Below, in pieces: positions 36,770 through 46,273 of a DNA stretch of 64,000 bases (the first letter of the stretch is position 1; every line of letters starts with the position of its first letter). This DNA comes from Actinoallomurus iriomotensis (GTDB taxonomy: Bacteria; Actinomycetota; Actinomycetes; Streptosporangiales; Streptosporangiaceae), in NCBI RefSeq assembly GCF_030269445.1, contig NZ_BSTJ01000001.1:87898-151897 (forward strand). The letters run 5' to 3'. Under the pieces are notes generated by a model. The model worked only from the letters and a program-made list of their open reading frames with translations. It had not been told where the DNA came from and ran no database searches. Both the position numbers and the translations under genes were made by a program.

Positions 36770-37930
36770 TCACTGCTTTCCCTCGCCCGGCTCCGCGCCG
36801 GTCGAGGCCTTCTCCCTGCCGTCGTCCTTGCCGGCGTCTTCGCCGTCCTGCTCGGCCTCGTCCTCGGCGTCGGCGACCTCAGGGGTCTCGGCGTCGTCGG
36901 ACGCCTCGGCGTCGGGCTCCTCCTCGCCGGGCTCCTCCTCGGGAGCCTTCTCGGAGGCCTCCTCCTCGGGAGCCTTCTCGGAGGCCTCCTCCTCGGCGGG
37001 CTCCTCAGCCCCGGCGGCGGCCACGCTCTCGGATCCGGGCTCGGCGTCGGACTTGGTCTCCGGCTCGGATCCGGGCTCGGTCTCCGGCGCGGGCGCGCCG
37101 ACGGCGCCCTCGGGGATCTCCGTACGGTCGCGGTAGAAGTACATGTAGGCGGCCGCGCCGAGGAAGACGATCAGCGCGGTCCAGTCGTTCAGGCGCAGAC
37201 CGAGGACGTGGTGGGCGGGGTCGACGCGCAGCCACTCGGTCCACGCCCGGCCGACCGTGTAGGCCGCGACGTACAGCGCGAAGGTGCGGCCGTACGCCAG
37301 GCGGAACCGCTTCTCCGCCCAGATGACCAGCAGGGCCACCCCGATGCACCACAGCGACTCGTACAGGAACGTGGGGTGGTACGTGGCGATGTCCGGGGTA
37401 TTCGCCGGACGGTGCGCGGGGTCGATCTTCACGGCCCACGGAAGCTTGGTGGGACGGCCGTACAGCTCCTGGTTGAACCAGTTGCCCCAGCGGCCGATGG
37501 CCTGGGCCAGCGCGATGCCCGGCGCGGCGGCGTCGGCGAAGGCGCGCAGGGAGATGCCGCGGCGACGGCAGCCGAGGTAGGCGCCGAGCGCGCCCGCGGC
37601 GACGGCGCCCCAGATGCCGAGGCCGCCGTTCCAGACCTCCAGGGCCCCGACGGGGTGCCAGTTCTTACCGAAGTAGAGCTGGTAGTCGGTGATGACGTGG
37701 TAGAGGCGGCCGCCGACGAGTCCGAAGGGGACCGCCCAGACCGCGATGTCCACGACGGTGCCGGCGGTGCCGCCCCGCGCGACCCAGCGCCGCTCCCCGA
37801 GCCATACGGCGACGATCACCCCGAGGATGATCATCAGGGCGTATCCGCGCAAGGGCAGGGGCCCGAGATGGACGACCCCTTGAGACGGGCTGGGAATCGA
37901 GGCGAGCGGCTGCTGCATGGGATGTGACAC
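36770..37930 (-). CDS. lgt: prolipoprotein diacylglyceryl transferase
   Basis: Transfers diacylglycerol to the lipobox Cys of prolipoproteins at the membrane. The 386-residue protein has seven membrane segments and the Lgt signature GRWGNWFNQELYGRPT, with WNGGLGIWGAVAAG where E. coli has its HGGL loop. The last ~110 residues are a very acidic Glu/Ala/Pro-rich cytoplasmic tail beyond the normal end of the enzyme, containing a duplicated nine-residue unit. ATG 37930. Likely substrates in this window are LivK and the DUF4352 lipoprotein. lgt near trpA is conserved in actinobacteria. Confidence 0.96.
   Translation of the reverse strand: MSHPMQQPLASIPSPSQGVVHLGPLPLRGYALMIILGVIVAVWLGERRWVARGGTAGTVVDIAVWAVPFGLVGGRLYHVITDYQLYFGKNWHPVGALEVWNGGLGIWGAVAAGALGAYLGCRRRGISLRAFADAAAPGIALAQAIGRWGNWFNQELYGRPTKLPWAVKIDPAHRPANTPDIATYHPTFLYESLWCIGVALLVIWAEKRFRLAYGRTFALYVAAYTVGRAWTEWLRVDPAHHVLGLRLNDWTALIVFLGAAAYMYFYRDRTEIPEGAVGAPAPETEPGSEPETKSDAEPGSESVAAAGAEEPAEEEASEKAPEEEASEKAPEEEPGEEEPDAEASDDAETPEVADAEDEAEQDGEDAGKDDGREKASTGAEPGEGKQ
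36932..36996 (-). repeat. 27-bp tandem repeat in the lgt tail
   Basis: Two identical 27-bp units (36932-36958 and 36959-36985) plus a partial third encode EASEKAPEE repeats in the acidic C-terminal tail of Lgt. Confidence 0.85.
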
Positions 37931-37975
37931 TACCGGCCTTGGGGTACGGGGCGATGACGATCAGGTGGCGAAGTG

Positions 37976-38012
37976 CCCGTCGTCGGCCGGTGCACGACCG
38001 GCCGACAACGGG
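37976..38012 (-). terminator. terminator hairpin after the DsbA-like gene
   Basis: Nine exact pairs (37982-37990 with 37998-38006) and, after one mismatch, five more (37976-37980 with 38008-38012) form a long stem 17 bases past the stop on the minus strand. Confidence 0.7.
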
Positions 38013-38028
38013 GCATTCGTCGCGTTCG

Positions 38029-38862
38029 TTACTTCTTGGGCGTCGCGGACGGGCTCGTGGACGGAGTCGCCGAACCGCTCGCCGTCGGGCTCGGTGAGAT
38101 GTCCACCGGCTTGGCCGCGAGGATGGCCTTCTCGAGGTTCTTCGCGTTGAGCAGCGTGCTGTTGAGGTCCACCGACTGGCCGTTGAGGAAGACGGTCGGC
38201 GTGCCGGTCACCTGGCGGGTCTGCTCGGCGTAGTTCGTCATGCTGTCGATCTGGCTCTGCTTCTGGCCGCCGTTGACGCACTGTTCGAACTGCGGGGTGT
38301 CGAACCCGAGGTCCTTGGCCCACCCGATCAGGTCCTTGTTCGAGAAGCCGTTCGAGCCCTCGGCCGGCTGGTGCTTGTAGATCGCGTCGTGGTACTGGAT
38401 CCACTTGTCCGCCGGCGCGCACAGTGCCGCGTTGGCGGCGCGCTGGGAGTTGCCCTTGATCGGCTCGGCCTGCTGCTTGAACAGCCAGAACGGGTAGTAG
38501 AGGACGTTGACCTTGCCCTCCGCGGCGAGCCGCTTGATCGTGGCGCCGCTGGACTTCTCGAACTCATGGCAGATCGGGCACTGGAAGTCTTCGAACAGCT
38601 CCAGCTTGGGCGCCTTGGCCCCCGGCTTGGACGCGAGGATCGCCCCGTCGGCCTGACGGGTCGTGGGGGCGAGCGCACCGGTGTAGGAGCCCGCGTCCTT
38701 CTTGTTGACGAAGTACACCGTGATGACCACGGCCAACGCCACGACGACCAGCCCGCTGAGGGTGATCATCAGCCGACGCATCCGCTGCTGCTTCTGCGCC
38801 TGCTTCTTGCGTTCCTCCGCCAGCCGCTCGCGGGCCGACCGCTGTCGAGCGGCCTTACTCAT
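38029..38862 (-). CDS. membrane-anchored DsbA-like thioredoxin-fold oxidoreductase
   Basis: Probably forms or rearranges disulfides outside the membrane. The 277-residue protein has a basic cytoplasmic N-terminus (1-30), a membrane anchor (about 31-51) and a thioredoxin-fold domain with active-site CPIC (C95, C98) and a cis-Pro loop GTPTVFLNG. A Ser/Thr/Pro-rich tail of about 25 residues ends the protein. ATG 38862. It lies 36 bp downstream of the MauE-like gene, and the pair is found near lgt in other actinobacteria. The MauE/DoxX partner may supply oxidising equivalents. Confidence 0.9.
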   Translation of the reverse strand: MSKAARQRSARERLAEERKKQAQKQQRMRRLMITLSGLVVVALAVVITVYFVNKKDAGSYTGALAPTTRQADGAILASKPGAKAPKLELFEDFQCPICHEFEKSSGATIKRLAAEGKVNVLYYPFWLFKQQAEPIKGNSQRAANAALCAPADKWIQYHDAIYKHQPAEGSNGFSNKDLIGWAKDLGFDTPQFEQCVNGGQKQSQIDSMTNYAEQTRQVTGTPTVFLNGQSVDLNSTLLNAKNLEKAILAAKPVDISPSPTASGSATPSTSPSATPKK

Positions 38863-38898
38863 CTGGTCTCCTCTGAGAATTCGTGGAAGCTGTGGCGG

Positions 38899-39399
38899 CT
38901 ACAGTCCGAGCCACCGGTCGAGCGCGAGCTTGCCGCGCGGGAACACCATCAGCCAGGCGGCCAGGACGAGGAACCCGGTATCCCGGAAGATCTCCCGCAG
39001 ATAGTGGGTCTGGCCCTTGGCGACCTGGCCTCCACCACCGAAGCAGCCGCAGTCGATGGTCAGTCCGCGCGCCCATACCGAGATGATCCCGGCGATGAAG
39101 ACGATGAACAGCACGCCGACGCAGATCGCCATCGTCCGCGTCGCGAACCCGATGAGGATCAGCGCGGCGAGCGCCATCTCCAGCACCGGAAGACCGAGCG
39201 CGACGGGCCCGACCATGCTCTGCGGCAGGATCCGGTAGGAGGACACCGCCACCTTCTGCAGCCCCGAGGCCTCACTGAACTTGGCGTATCCCGCAATACC
39301 GAGAATAGCCGCGAGGAGGACACGCACCACAAGGGTGATCCATTCCCGCACTTGCGGGAATCTCGCTGCGCCTCCGGCGGCCGCTGCTTCTCCAGCCAC
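38899..39399 (-). CDS. MauE/DoxX family redox-associated membrane protein
   Basis: The 166-residue protein has four membrane segments and the CGCFG motif (about 118-122) between TM3 and TM4 that marks the MauE branch of the DoxX-like family. MauE proteins help disulfide formation in exported partners. GTG 39399 has AGGAAA about eight bases upstream. It heads a two-gene unit with the DsbA-like gene, which supports a shared role in extracytoplasmic thiol oxidation. Confidence 0.88.
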   Translation of the reverse strand: MAGEAAAAGGAARFPQVREWITLVVRVLLAAILGIAGYAKFSEASGLQKVAVSSYRILPQSMVGPVALGLPVLEMALAALILIGFATRTMAICVGVLFIVFIAGIISVWARGLTIDCGCFGGGGQVAKGQTHYLREIFRDTGFLVLAAWLMVFPRGKLALDRWLGL

Positions 39400-39540
39400 A
39401 GTCGTTTCCTATCGGTCTCGCGATCCGGCCGCGCGCCAGCATAGGCGGTGAGCCATAAGTGTGCCGTCAAGCACGCGGGCACATCCTGTCACTTTGCCGC
39501 GCGCCGTGAGTGATCAAGGGGGTATCAGGCGGATCTTTGG

Positions 39541-39602
39541 CCCACCGCGGACAGCCGAAACCGTACGCGGTGGGCCGAGGACGCCCCGCGGCACCGGGGC
39601 GT
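39541..39602 (-). terminator. two hairpins after trpA
   Basis: The first hairpin met by transcription is ACGCCCCG/CGGGGCGT (39581-39588 with 39595-39602), about 30 bases after the trpA stop. The second is CCCACCGCG/CGCGGTGGG (39541-39549 with 39566-39574). Together they probably end the trp transcript. Confidence 0.65.
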
Positions 39603-39631
39603 CGCACGCCGAGAACCGGGCTTACCGCCCG

Positions 39632-40453
39632 TTACGGACGGTGCCGGACGCCGGCGGCGAGTTCCTCTCCGAGCGCGCGTACGGCGCCCAGTCCCTCCTG
39701 CGGCGACGGCGCGTCGAGCAGCCGGCGGATGAAGGCGGAGCCGACGATGACACCGTCGGCGAAGGCGGCGACCTCGGCGGCCTGCGCGCCGTTGCTCACG
39801 CCCAGGCCCAGGCCGACCGGAAGCCGCATGCCCGCCGGCGTGGCCTTGCGGGTGCGCTCGACCAGCCGCGCCGCGCCCGTGTCGACGGCGGACCGGGCGC
39901 CGGTCACCCCCATGAGGGACGCGGCGTAGACGAAACCGCGGCAGGCCTCGGTGATCTCGGCGAGGCGTTCGTCAGTGGAGCTGAGCGCGACGAGGAACAC
40001 CCGGTCGAGATCGTGCGCGTCGGCGGCGGCCAGCCAGTCGCCGCCCTCCTCCGGCGTGAGGTCTGGGGTGATCAGCCCGGCGCCGCCGGCCGAGGCCAGG
40101 TCGCGGGCGAACGCGTCGACGCCGTAGTGGTCGACCGGGTTCCAGTAGGTCATCACGAGTGTCGGCACGCCGGTGGCGGCGACCGCCTCGACGGTGCGGA
40201 ACACGTCGGCGACCCGGGCGCCTCCGACGAGTGCCTGGTGGACGGCGTCCTGGATCGTGGGGCCGTCCATCACCGGGTCGGAGTAGGGCAGGCCGATCTC
40301 GATGACGTCACAGCCCGCCTCGACCATGGCCTTGGCCGCCGCGATCGACCCCTCATAGGTGGGAAAGCCGGCCGGCAGATAGCCGACGAGGGCCGCGCGG
40401 CCCTCCGCGTCGGCCTTGTCGAACGCCGTCGCGACCGTACGTCCGCCGCTCAT
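39632..40453 (-). CDS. trpA: tryptophan synthase alpha subunit
   Basis: Cleaves indole-3-glycerol phosphate to indole and glyceraldehyde 3-phosphate and channels indole to TrpB. The 273-residue TIM barrel carries GYLPAGFPTYE, the catalytic Glu in VIEIGLPYSDPVMDGPTIQ (E and D positions of the family) and GLGLGVSNGAQ near the phosphate site. ATG 40453 was chosen for the ideal GGAGG seven-base upstream site; the frame is open to 40558, overlapping trpB. A 65-bp gap with a small direct repeat separates it from trpB. Confidence 0.97.
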   Translation of the reverse strand: MSGGRTVATAFDKADAEGRAALVGYLPAGFPTYEGSIAAAKAMVEAGCDVIEIGLPYSDPVMDGPTIQDAVHQALVGGARVADVFRTVEAVAATGVPTLVMTYWNPVDHYGVDAFARDLASAGGAGLITPDLTPEEGGDWLAAADAHDLDRVFLVALSSTDERLAEITEACRGFVYAASLMGVTGARSAVDTGAARLVERTRKATPAGMRLPVGLGLGVSNGAQAAEVAAFADGVIVGSAFIRRLLDAPSPQEGLGAVRALGEELAAGVRHRP

Positions 40454-40501
40454 GGGACCTCCTTCGTCGGAGGGGGTGACCACCGGCGCGTGCCCGTTGA
40501 T

Positions 40502-40518
40502 TCGCTCGCTTCGCTCGC

Positions 40519-40519
<1 letters not shown>
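40502..40519. repeat. 9-bp direct duplication at the trpB stop
   Basis: TCGCTCGCT occurs twice in a row (40502-40510, 40511-40519), starting at the trpB stop codon. Related GAGCGAAGCGAGC-like strings also occur upstream of trpC near 42707. Likely a mobile or slippage-derived mini-element of actinobacterial spacers. Confidence 0.5.
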
Positions 40520-41757
<1,238 letters not shown>

Positions 41758-41796
41758 GAGTTGTCGTCCTGTCGCGTGTGAAGAAGAAAAAGGGGC

Positions 41797-41853
41797 CTAT
41801 CCGGTCGGTAGTGACGCGGATCGACGCCATCGCTCGCGCAGGCTCATGGCCAT
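41797..41853 (-). CDS. 18-residue mini-ORF between trpC and trpB (trpX/trpM position)
   Basis: An ATG three bases after the trpC stop opens an 18-codon frame (MAMSLRERWRRSASLPTG) ending at TAG. In Streptomyces a small gene, trpX/trpM, occupies this place and modulates tryptophan synthesis, but its product is about 60 residues and I cannot show homology. It could be translated by coupling with trpC. It may equally be a chance frame. Confidence 0.3.
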   Translation of the reverse strand: MAMSLRERWRRSASLPTG

Positions 41854-41856
41854 ACC

Positions 41857-42663
41857 CTACTTGCCCTGGCGCAATGCCGGGTGGGTTCCGGCGGCGACGA
41901 GGTCGGCGACGGCCGATCGGGGATCCTTCCCCGTGACGAGGCTCTCGCCGACGAGAACGGCGTCGGCGCCCGCGGACGCGTAGGCCAGCAGGTCGTGCGG
42001 CCCGCGTACGCCGGACTCGGCGATCTTGACGATGTTGGAGGGGATCTTCGGCGCGATACGGGCGAAGGCGGTGCGGTCGACCTCCAGCGTCGCGAGGTTG
42101 CGCGCGTTGACGCCGATGACCCGCGCCCCGGCGTCGACCGCCCGGGACAACTCCTCTTCGGTGTGCACCTCGACGAGCGGCGTGAGGCCGATCGACTCGG
42201 CCCGCTCGATCAGCGAGATCAGGGCCTGCTGCTCCAGCGCCGCGACGATGAGCAGCGCGAGGTCGGCCCCGTACGCCCGGGCCTCCCACAGCTGGTAGGA
42301 GGTGACGATGAAGTCCTTGCGCAGCACCGGCACGTCGACGCGGTTGCGCACCTGCGCGAGGTCGTCGATGTCGCCGCCGAACCTGCGGCGTTCGGTCAGC
42401 ACGCTGATGACGGAGGCGCCGCCGGACTCGTAGTCGGCGGCGAGCGCGGCCGGATCGGCGATCGCGGCGAGCGCGCCCTTGGAGGGGCTGCTGCGCTTCA
42501 CCTCGGCGATCACGGCGACGCCCTGGCCGCGGAGCGCGGCGTGGCCGTCCTTGGGCGACGGCGCGTGGACGGCCATCTCCTTCAGCGCGTCGAGCGAGAC
42601 CGCCTGCTGGCGCTCCGCGAGGTCGGCTCGCACCCCGTCGAGGATGTCATCGAGAACGGTCAC
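41857..42663 (-). CDS. trpC: indole-3-glycerol phosphate synthase
   Basis: Converts carboxyphenylamino-deoxyribulose phosphate to indole-3-glycerol phosphate. The 268-residue TIM barrel has the catalytic Lys in [37 protein letters not shown] and AESGVRGP, all diagnostic. GTG 42663 was chosen because GAGGAGG lies five bases upstream; the frame is open to 42795 without support. DUF2752 gene upstream, trpB downstream. Confidence 0.98.
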   Translation of the reverse strand: MTVLDDILDGVRADLAERQQAVSLDALKEMAVHAPSPKDGHAALRGQGVAVIAEVKRSSPSKGALAAIADPAALAADYESGGASVISVLTERRRFGGDIDDLAQVRNRVDVPVLRKDFIVTSYQLWEARAYGADLALLIVAALEQQALISLIERAESIGLTPLVEVHTEEELSRAVDAGARVIGVNARNLATLEVDRTAFARIAPKIPSNIVKIAESGVRGPHDLLAYASAGADAVLVGESLVTGKDPRSAVADLVAAGTHPALRQGK

Positions 42664-42738
42664 CTGGCCTCCTCGCCCGCACGAGCGACCCACTGGGCAT
42701 GGCGGCTTCGCTCGCGGGACCGACGAAGGACGCCCCGT

Positions 42739-42769
42739 GAGCGGGCCCCGAAGGCCCTTCGGTCCGCTC
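42739..42769 (-). promoter_or_regulatory. hairpin in the trpC leader
   Basis: An outer GAGCGG/CCGCTC stem (42739-42744 with 42764-42769) and an inner CCGAAGG/CCTTCGG stem (42748-42754 with 42756-42762) form a long GC hairpin about 75 bases upstream of trpC and downstream of the DUF2752 gene. It may be the terminator of the latter or a control element for trpCBA. Confidence 0.5.
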
Positions 42770-42858
42770 CGCTCAACGTGATCGGTCCCCTTCATTCGTG
42801 ACGTCGTGTCTCCCGATCGTAGCCCGGCCGAACCGCCGTCCCCGCCCCGGGTACTCGG

Positions 42859-43278
42859 TCAGGGAGCGAGAGCATGCCCGGCGGGCAGGTTACGGACGAT
42901 CCAGAAAACGATGCCGACCACGGAAAAGATGATGATCAACCAGGGCCGGAGGATGCCGGCGCGCAGCGGCCGCCCGCGCCGGAGGGCGACCGCCCACCGG
43001 ACCCACAGATAGGCGAGGAGCGGCAGCGTCACGAACGCCAGCGCGTTGCGCCCGAACGCCTCGGCCACGTGCCCGTGCGTGAGGGCGTGGATCATGCGCA
43101 GCGAGCCGCAGCCGGGGCAGTAATAGCCGGTGATGGCGTAGAACGGGCAGGTCGGGTAGTGGCCGGGCTGGTTGGGGTCGACGACCGCGAGGTACCCGGC
43201 GGCCCCCGCGACGACGGCCAGCACCGCGTACGGCGCCCAGCGGCTCTGACTCCCTCTCCACGTACGCACGGTGGTCAC
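42859..43278 (-). CDS. DUF2752 family membrane protein
   Basis: A 139-residue protein with three hydrophobic segments (about 15-33, 76-95, 108-127) and the DUF2752 core CPxxAITGYYCPGCGSLRM (C44, C54, C57), a Cys-rich motif suggestive of metal or redox binding. GTG 43278. The gene commonly lies just upstream of trpC in actinobacteria, so a link to tryptophan metabolism or coincidental synteny are both possible. No biochemical function is established. Confidence 0.88.
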   Translation of the reverse strand: MTTVRTWRGSQSRWAPYAVLAVVAGAAGYLAVVDPNQPGHYPTCPFYAITGYYCPGCGSLRMIHALTHGHVAEAFGRNALAFVTLPLLAYLWVRWAVALRRGRPLRAGILRPWLIIIFSVVGIVFWIVRNLPAGHALAP

Positions 43279-44446
43279 ACCCCAAGGTTAGGCCGCGAGA
43301 CGGGCGCGCGAACGGCGATCCGCGTCCGCCGAGTGCGAGCGCTCCAGCCCGACCGGCCCACCGACGGCAAAGCGGCCGACCGAAAAAGCCCGAACGCAAG
43401 CGAAGGGAAATCCGCCGAACCGGAACCGCCCCGACCCCGGCCCGCCGGGTGACCCCCCGCCCGCCTCCGGCGGCGACTCGCAGCGCGTGCGGCCGCCCTC
43501 TGCCGGCCGGACCCGCCGGCCGGTGGCGACGGCGACGACCAGGCCGGGCGGGCGCCCCAGCGCGCCGGGTGGCGCTGGCCGGGCCGGTGGCGCGAACCCC
43601 GGCGAAGTCCTCGGGCGTGGGTGCGGATGGCGCAGGGGTAGGCCACGGCGCGGAGTGCGGTGCCGGTGCCGGTGCCGGTGCAGGCGCGGAGTGCGGTGCC
43701 GGTGCAGGCGCTGATCGCGCGGCCGAACGCATCACCATCGGTGGCGGTAGGCACCGGCCACCCGGCTGATGGCGCGGACATAGGCCACGGCGCGGGGTCC
43801 GGTGCCGATGCAGGCGCTGATCGCGCGGCCGAACGCATCACCATCGATGGCCGTCGACACCGGCCACCCGATGGACTCATCGGAGGCCGTCTACTGCTCC
43901 GAACGCCAGCCCCCATCCGGCCCGGGTTCCACCGCGACGCTTCGGCTGCCAAGATTCCCGAGCGCCACCGCGACCACGCCGCAGGTGCGCGATCCGCCGG
44001 TCCGCGCACCCGATGGCGCTGAAGCCGAGCGCCGCAGACTTCGCTACTCGGTCGGCCTCGACGTCTTCGTCACCGCCCTCGCGCATCCCTGTAGCCGCCT
44101 CGGTGAGACGCTGCGGAGCCGGCACACGTGCCAGGAGTCGCAGATCTGCGAGGCCGCCCATCGGTCCCGCAGGAGATGCTGCACCGCGATCAGGGAACTG
44201 TGATCGACCAGAGGCCGTGCTTGCTCTCCTCCCGAGACGATCGCCTTGCCGAAGCCCGCCCAGGAGTCGACTCCACTCTCATTGTCCAGACCCGTGCTCG
44301 ATCAGCGGAAGACGGTCGGACGGCTGTGGAGAACCCGGCGGTGAAGGCCTCCGGAGCCGCGGAGCACGCGGGGTGCAGCGGGGCACGGGCTGCGCGCCGG
44401 CTCCTGACCGGCTCCCGTGGCCCCTCCCCGAGCCTCGCCGGCTCGA
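43279..44446. other. 1.17-kb region without a supported gene
   Basis: Frames open here do not keep the GC-rich third-position pattern of the neighbours, do not match a family I know, and the longest ones cross the direct repeats in shifting frames. The half from about 43870 to 44350 is less GC-biased and may be the remains of a decayed gene. In relatives a small HGxxPAAW-type gene is expected between the Trp-associated membrane gene and DUF2752; I do not see it. Confidence 0.5.
43626..43874. repeat. imperfect direct repeat, two copies
   Basis: Copy A (43626-43767) and copy B (43768-43874) align over about 107 bp, both starting GATGGCGC and both containing the same CTGATCGCGCGGCCGAACGC block. 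Copy A has an extra 36 bp that is a local GGTGCCGGTGC-rich duplication. Because 107 is not a multiple of three, a reading frame cannot repeat across the copies. Confidence 0.8.
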
Positions 44447-45109
44447 TCACGGGTCGGCGGCGTAGCCGATGCCGCGGACCGTGCGCAGTGGGCTGAGGGC
44501 GCCCAGTTTGGCGCGGAGCTGGGCGATGTGCACGTCGACGGTGCGGGTGCCGGCCGACTCCGCCGAGCCCCACACCGCCGCGAGGAGCTGTTCGCGGGTG
44601 AACACGCGGCCCGGTCGTTCCATCAGGAAGGCCAGCAGGTCGAACTCCGTCGCCGTCAGCGACTTGGCCGCGCCGGCGGCCGTCACGGTGCGCGTCGCGG
44701 TGTCGAGCGTGACCTGGCCCGCGCGCAGGAGTCCCTCGCGCGCGGGGTCGGGTGCCTGGCCGCGCAGCGCGCGGGCGACCATCGCGACGAGGACGCGCGG
44801 GCTGAACGGGCGTGGCACGGCGTACGGGCTCGTGCCCGTCTCGCCGTCCGGGACGACGCAGACGACCGGCGTGTCGCCCAGCTCGCGGATGAGGGTCTCC
44901 CCCGCACCCGTGGACAGATCGAGCACGACGGCGTCCGGCCGCAGCCGGCGGGCCTGCGCGGCGGCGCACGCCGGGTCGGTCACCACGTGCACGTCGAAGC
45001 CTTCGCGTGACAGGTACAGCCGCGCCAGGTCGGCGACGCCGGGATCGTGCTCGACGACGAGCACGATCCCCTCACGCCCGTCTCGGTCGGTCTCCGCCGG
45101 GGTGTGCAT
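44447..45109 (-). CDS. OmpR-type winged-helix regulator with atypical receiver domain
   Basis: The 220-residue protein has a receiver-like domain (about 14-118) and a winged-helix DNA-binding domain (about 130-220, TATEFDLLAFLMERPGRVFTREQLL, DVHIAQLRAKLG, IRTVRGIGYA-like end). The receiver keeps a candidate phospho-Asp D64 (VVLDLS) and E20/D22, but where K is nearly invariant it has R100 (VPRPFSP). No sensor kinase gene is adjacent. ATG 45109 has GGAGG six bases upstream and its first 38 bases overlap the end of the Trp-associated membrane gene. Phosphorylation-independent action is plausible. Confidence 0.85.
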   Translation of the reverse strand: MHTPAETDRDGREGIVLVVEHDPGVADLARLYLSREGFDVHVVTDPACAAAQARRLRPDAVVLDLSTGAGETLIRELGDTPVVCVVPDGETGTSPYAVPRPFSPRVLVAMVARALRGQAPDPAREGLLRAGQVTLDTATRTVTAAGAAKSLTATEFDLLAFLMERPGRVFTREQLLAAVWGSAESAGTRTVDVHIAQLRAKLGALSPLRTVRGIGYAADP

Positions 45110-45710
45110 CTCGGCCCTCCGTCCGGGTGCCGCCAGGCGACGAGGCGTCGGTGGGGTCATCGCCCCGGTCGAGTGCCTTCCACAACGACGCGGGGTCGTC
45201 GCCGGCGGGTGGCGCGGCGCCGGGGCGATCGTACCGGGCCGACATTCCCGGCCAGCGGCGTCCGCGCACGATCGTGAGCAGCCCGGCGGCGGCCAGCAGG
45301 ACGCCGCCGGCCAGCGACAGGATCCACCAGGCGTTGACGTGGACGGCGACCTCGCCGCCCAGCCGGGCCAGGTTGCTCTTCTCGCCGGCGGTCGCGACGA
45401 CGTGGGCGTGGCGTACGGCGGCCGGGGAGGCGATCGCCACGATCACCCCGAACGCCGCGAGCAGCGCGCCGACGGCGACGCGCACCCAGCCGCGTGTCGC
45501 CAGGAGCGCGGCGATCCCGGCGAGGCCGGCCCAGCCCAGGGCGGCGATCACTCCGCTGAGGGACCGCCCGGAGAGTCGCTGGTTCAGCGCCTCCAGGCCG
45601 CCCGCGTGCTCGGCGACGGTCGCCCAGGTACGGCCGGCGAACCCGACGATGACGGCCGCGCCCGCCGCGCCCAGCAACGTGGCGACGGCGAGTTCGCGGC
45701 GGCCGGTCAC
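45072..45710 (-). CDS. Trp-operon-associated membrane protein (TIGR02234-like)
   Basis: A 212-residue protein with four membrane segments (about 8-27, 52-68, 75-97, 128-150) and the [18 protein letters not shown] segment typical of the actinobacterial membrane protein encoded beside trp genes (TIGR02234). Role unknown; transport or complex assembly has been suggested only by position. GTG 45710 overlaps the hisI stop by four bases. In relatives trpE lies between hisI and this gene; here the two are fused edge to edge. Confidence 0.85.
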   Translation of the reverse strand: MTGRRELAVATLLGAAGAAVIVGFAGRTWATVAEHAGGLEALNQRLSGRSLSGVIAALGWAGLAGIAALLATRGWVRVAVGALLAAFGVIVAIASPAAVRHAHVVATAGEKSNLARLGGEVAVHVNAWWILSLAGGVLLAAAGLLTIVRGRRWPGMSARYDRPGAAPPAGDDPASLWKALDRGDDPTDASSPGGTRTEGRDAHPGGDRPRRA

Positions 45711-46075
45711 TGCGGACGCTCGCCCACGACCGGCTCGAGGACGTCGGCGTCCCAGCACGTGCGGTCGCCGGTGTGGCAGGCGGCGCCGACCTGGTCGACC
45801 TTGACCAGGATGGCGTCGGCGTCGCAGTCGAGCGCGACCTCCTTGACCCACTGCTGGTGGCCGGAGGACTCGCCCTTCACCCAGTACTCCTGGCGGCTGC
45901 GCGACCAGTACGTGGCGCGGCCGGTGGTCAGCGTGCGGTGCAGGGCCTCGTCGTCCATCCAGGCGAGCATGAGCACCTCGCCGGTGTCGTACTGCTGGGC
46001 GATGGCGGGGACGAGACCGTCGGAGTTCCGCTTGAGACGGTCAGCGATCTTAGGGTCCAGGGACATGACAACCAT
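45707..46075 (-). CDS. hisI: phosphoribosyl-AMP cyclohydrolase
   Basis: Third step of histidine synthesis, opening the adenine ring of phosphoribosyl-AMP. The 122-residue protein is the single-domain actinobacterial form with [28 protein letters not shown], the Mg-binding CDADAI-type segment (D-x-D-x-D) and Zn-binding cysteines in [14 protein letters not shown] 46075, or ATG 46066 three codons in. Overlaps the Trp-associated membrane gene by GTGA. Confidence 0.97.
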   Translation of the reverse strand: MVVMSLDPKIADRLKRNSDGLVPAIAQQYDTGEVLMLAWMDDEALHRTLTTGRATYWSRSRQEYWVKGESSGHQQWVKEVALDCDADAILVKVDQVGAACHTGDRTCWDADVLEPVVGERPQ

Positions 46076-46228
46076 TGTGCCGGTTCACCGCCGGACAACG
46101 TCGCTGGGGTGCGCGAACGCGAGATCGCCGGGTGCCGCCCCGAACGCCGGCCCGCTCGGGCACCGCCCGGACACCCGATAATTCCTTAACCGAAATTTAA
46201 GAAAGAGGACGGCGGAAAATGAAGAGGC

Positions 46229-46248
46229 CCGTACCGAGAACGGCACGG
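46229..46248 (-). terminator. terminator of the cold-shock gene
   Basis: An eight-pair stem with one G-U (46229-46236 with 46241-46248), a four-base loop and a T-rich stretch after it on the minus strand, 25 bases beyond the cold-shock gene stop. Confidence 0.65.
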
Positions 46249-46273
46249 ACCCCAACGGGTGGATGTCGGCGAA

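Noticed and set aside
43626-43874. CRISPR array
   Set aside because: Only two long imperfect copies, directly abutting without spacers, and no cas genes in the window.
43275-44009. 244-codon minus-strand frame across the repeat region
   Set aside because: Composition is Ala/Arg/Ser low-complexity, the 107-bp repeat shifts frame, and no start with ribosome site or family match was found.
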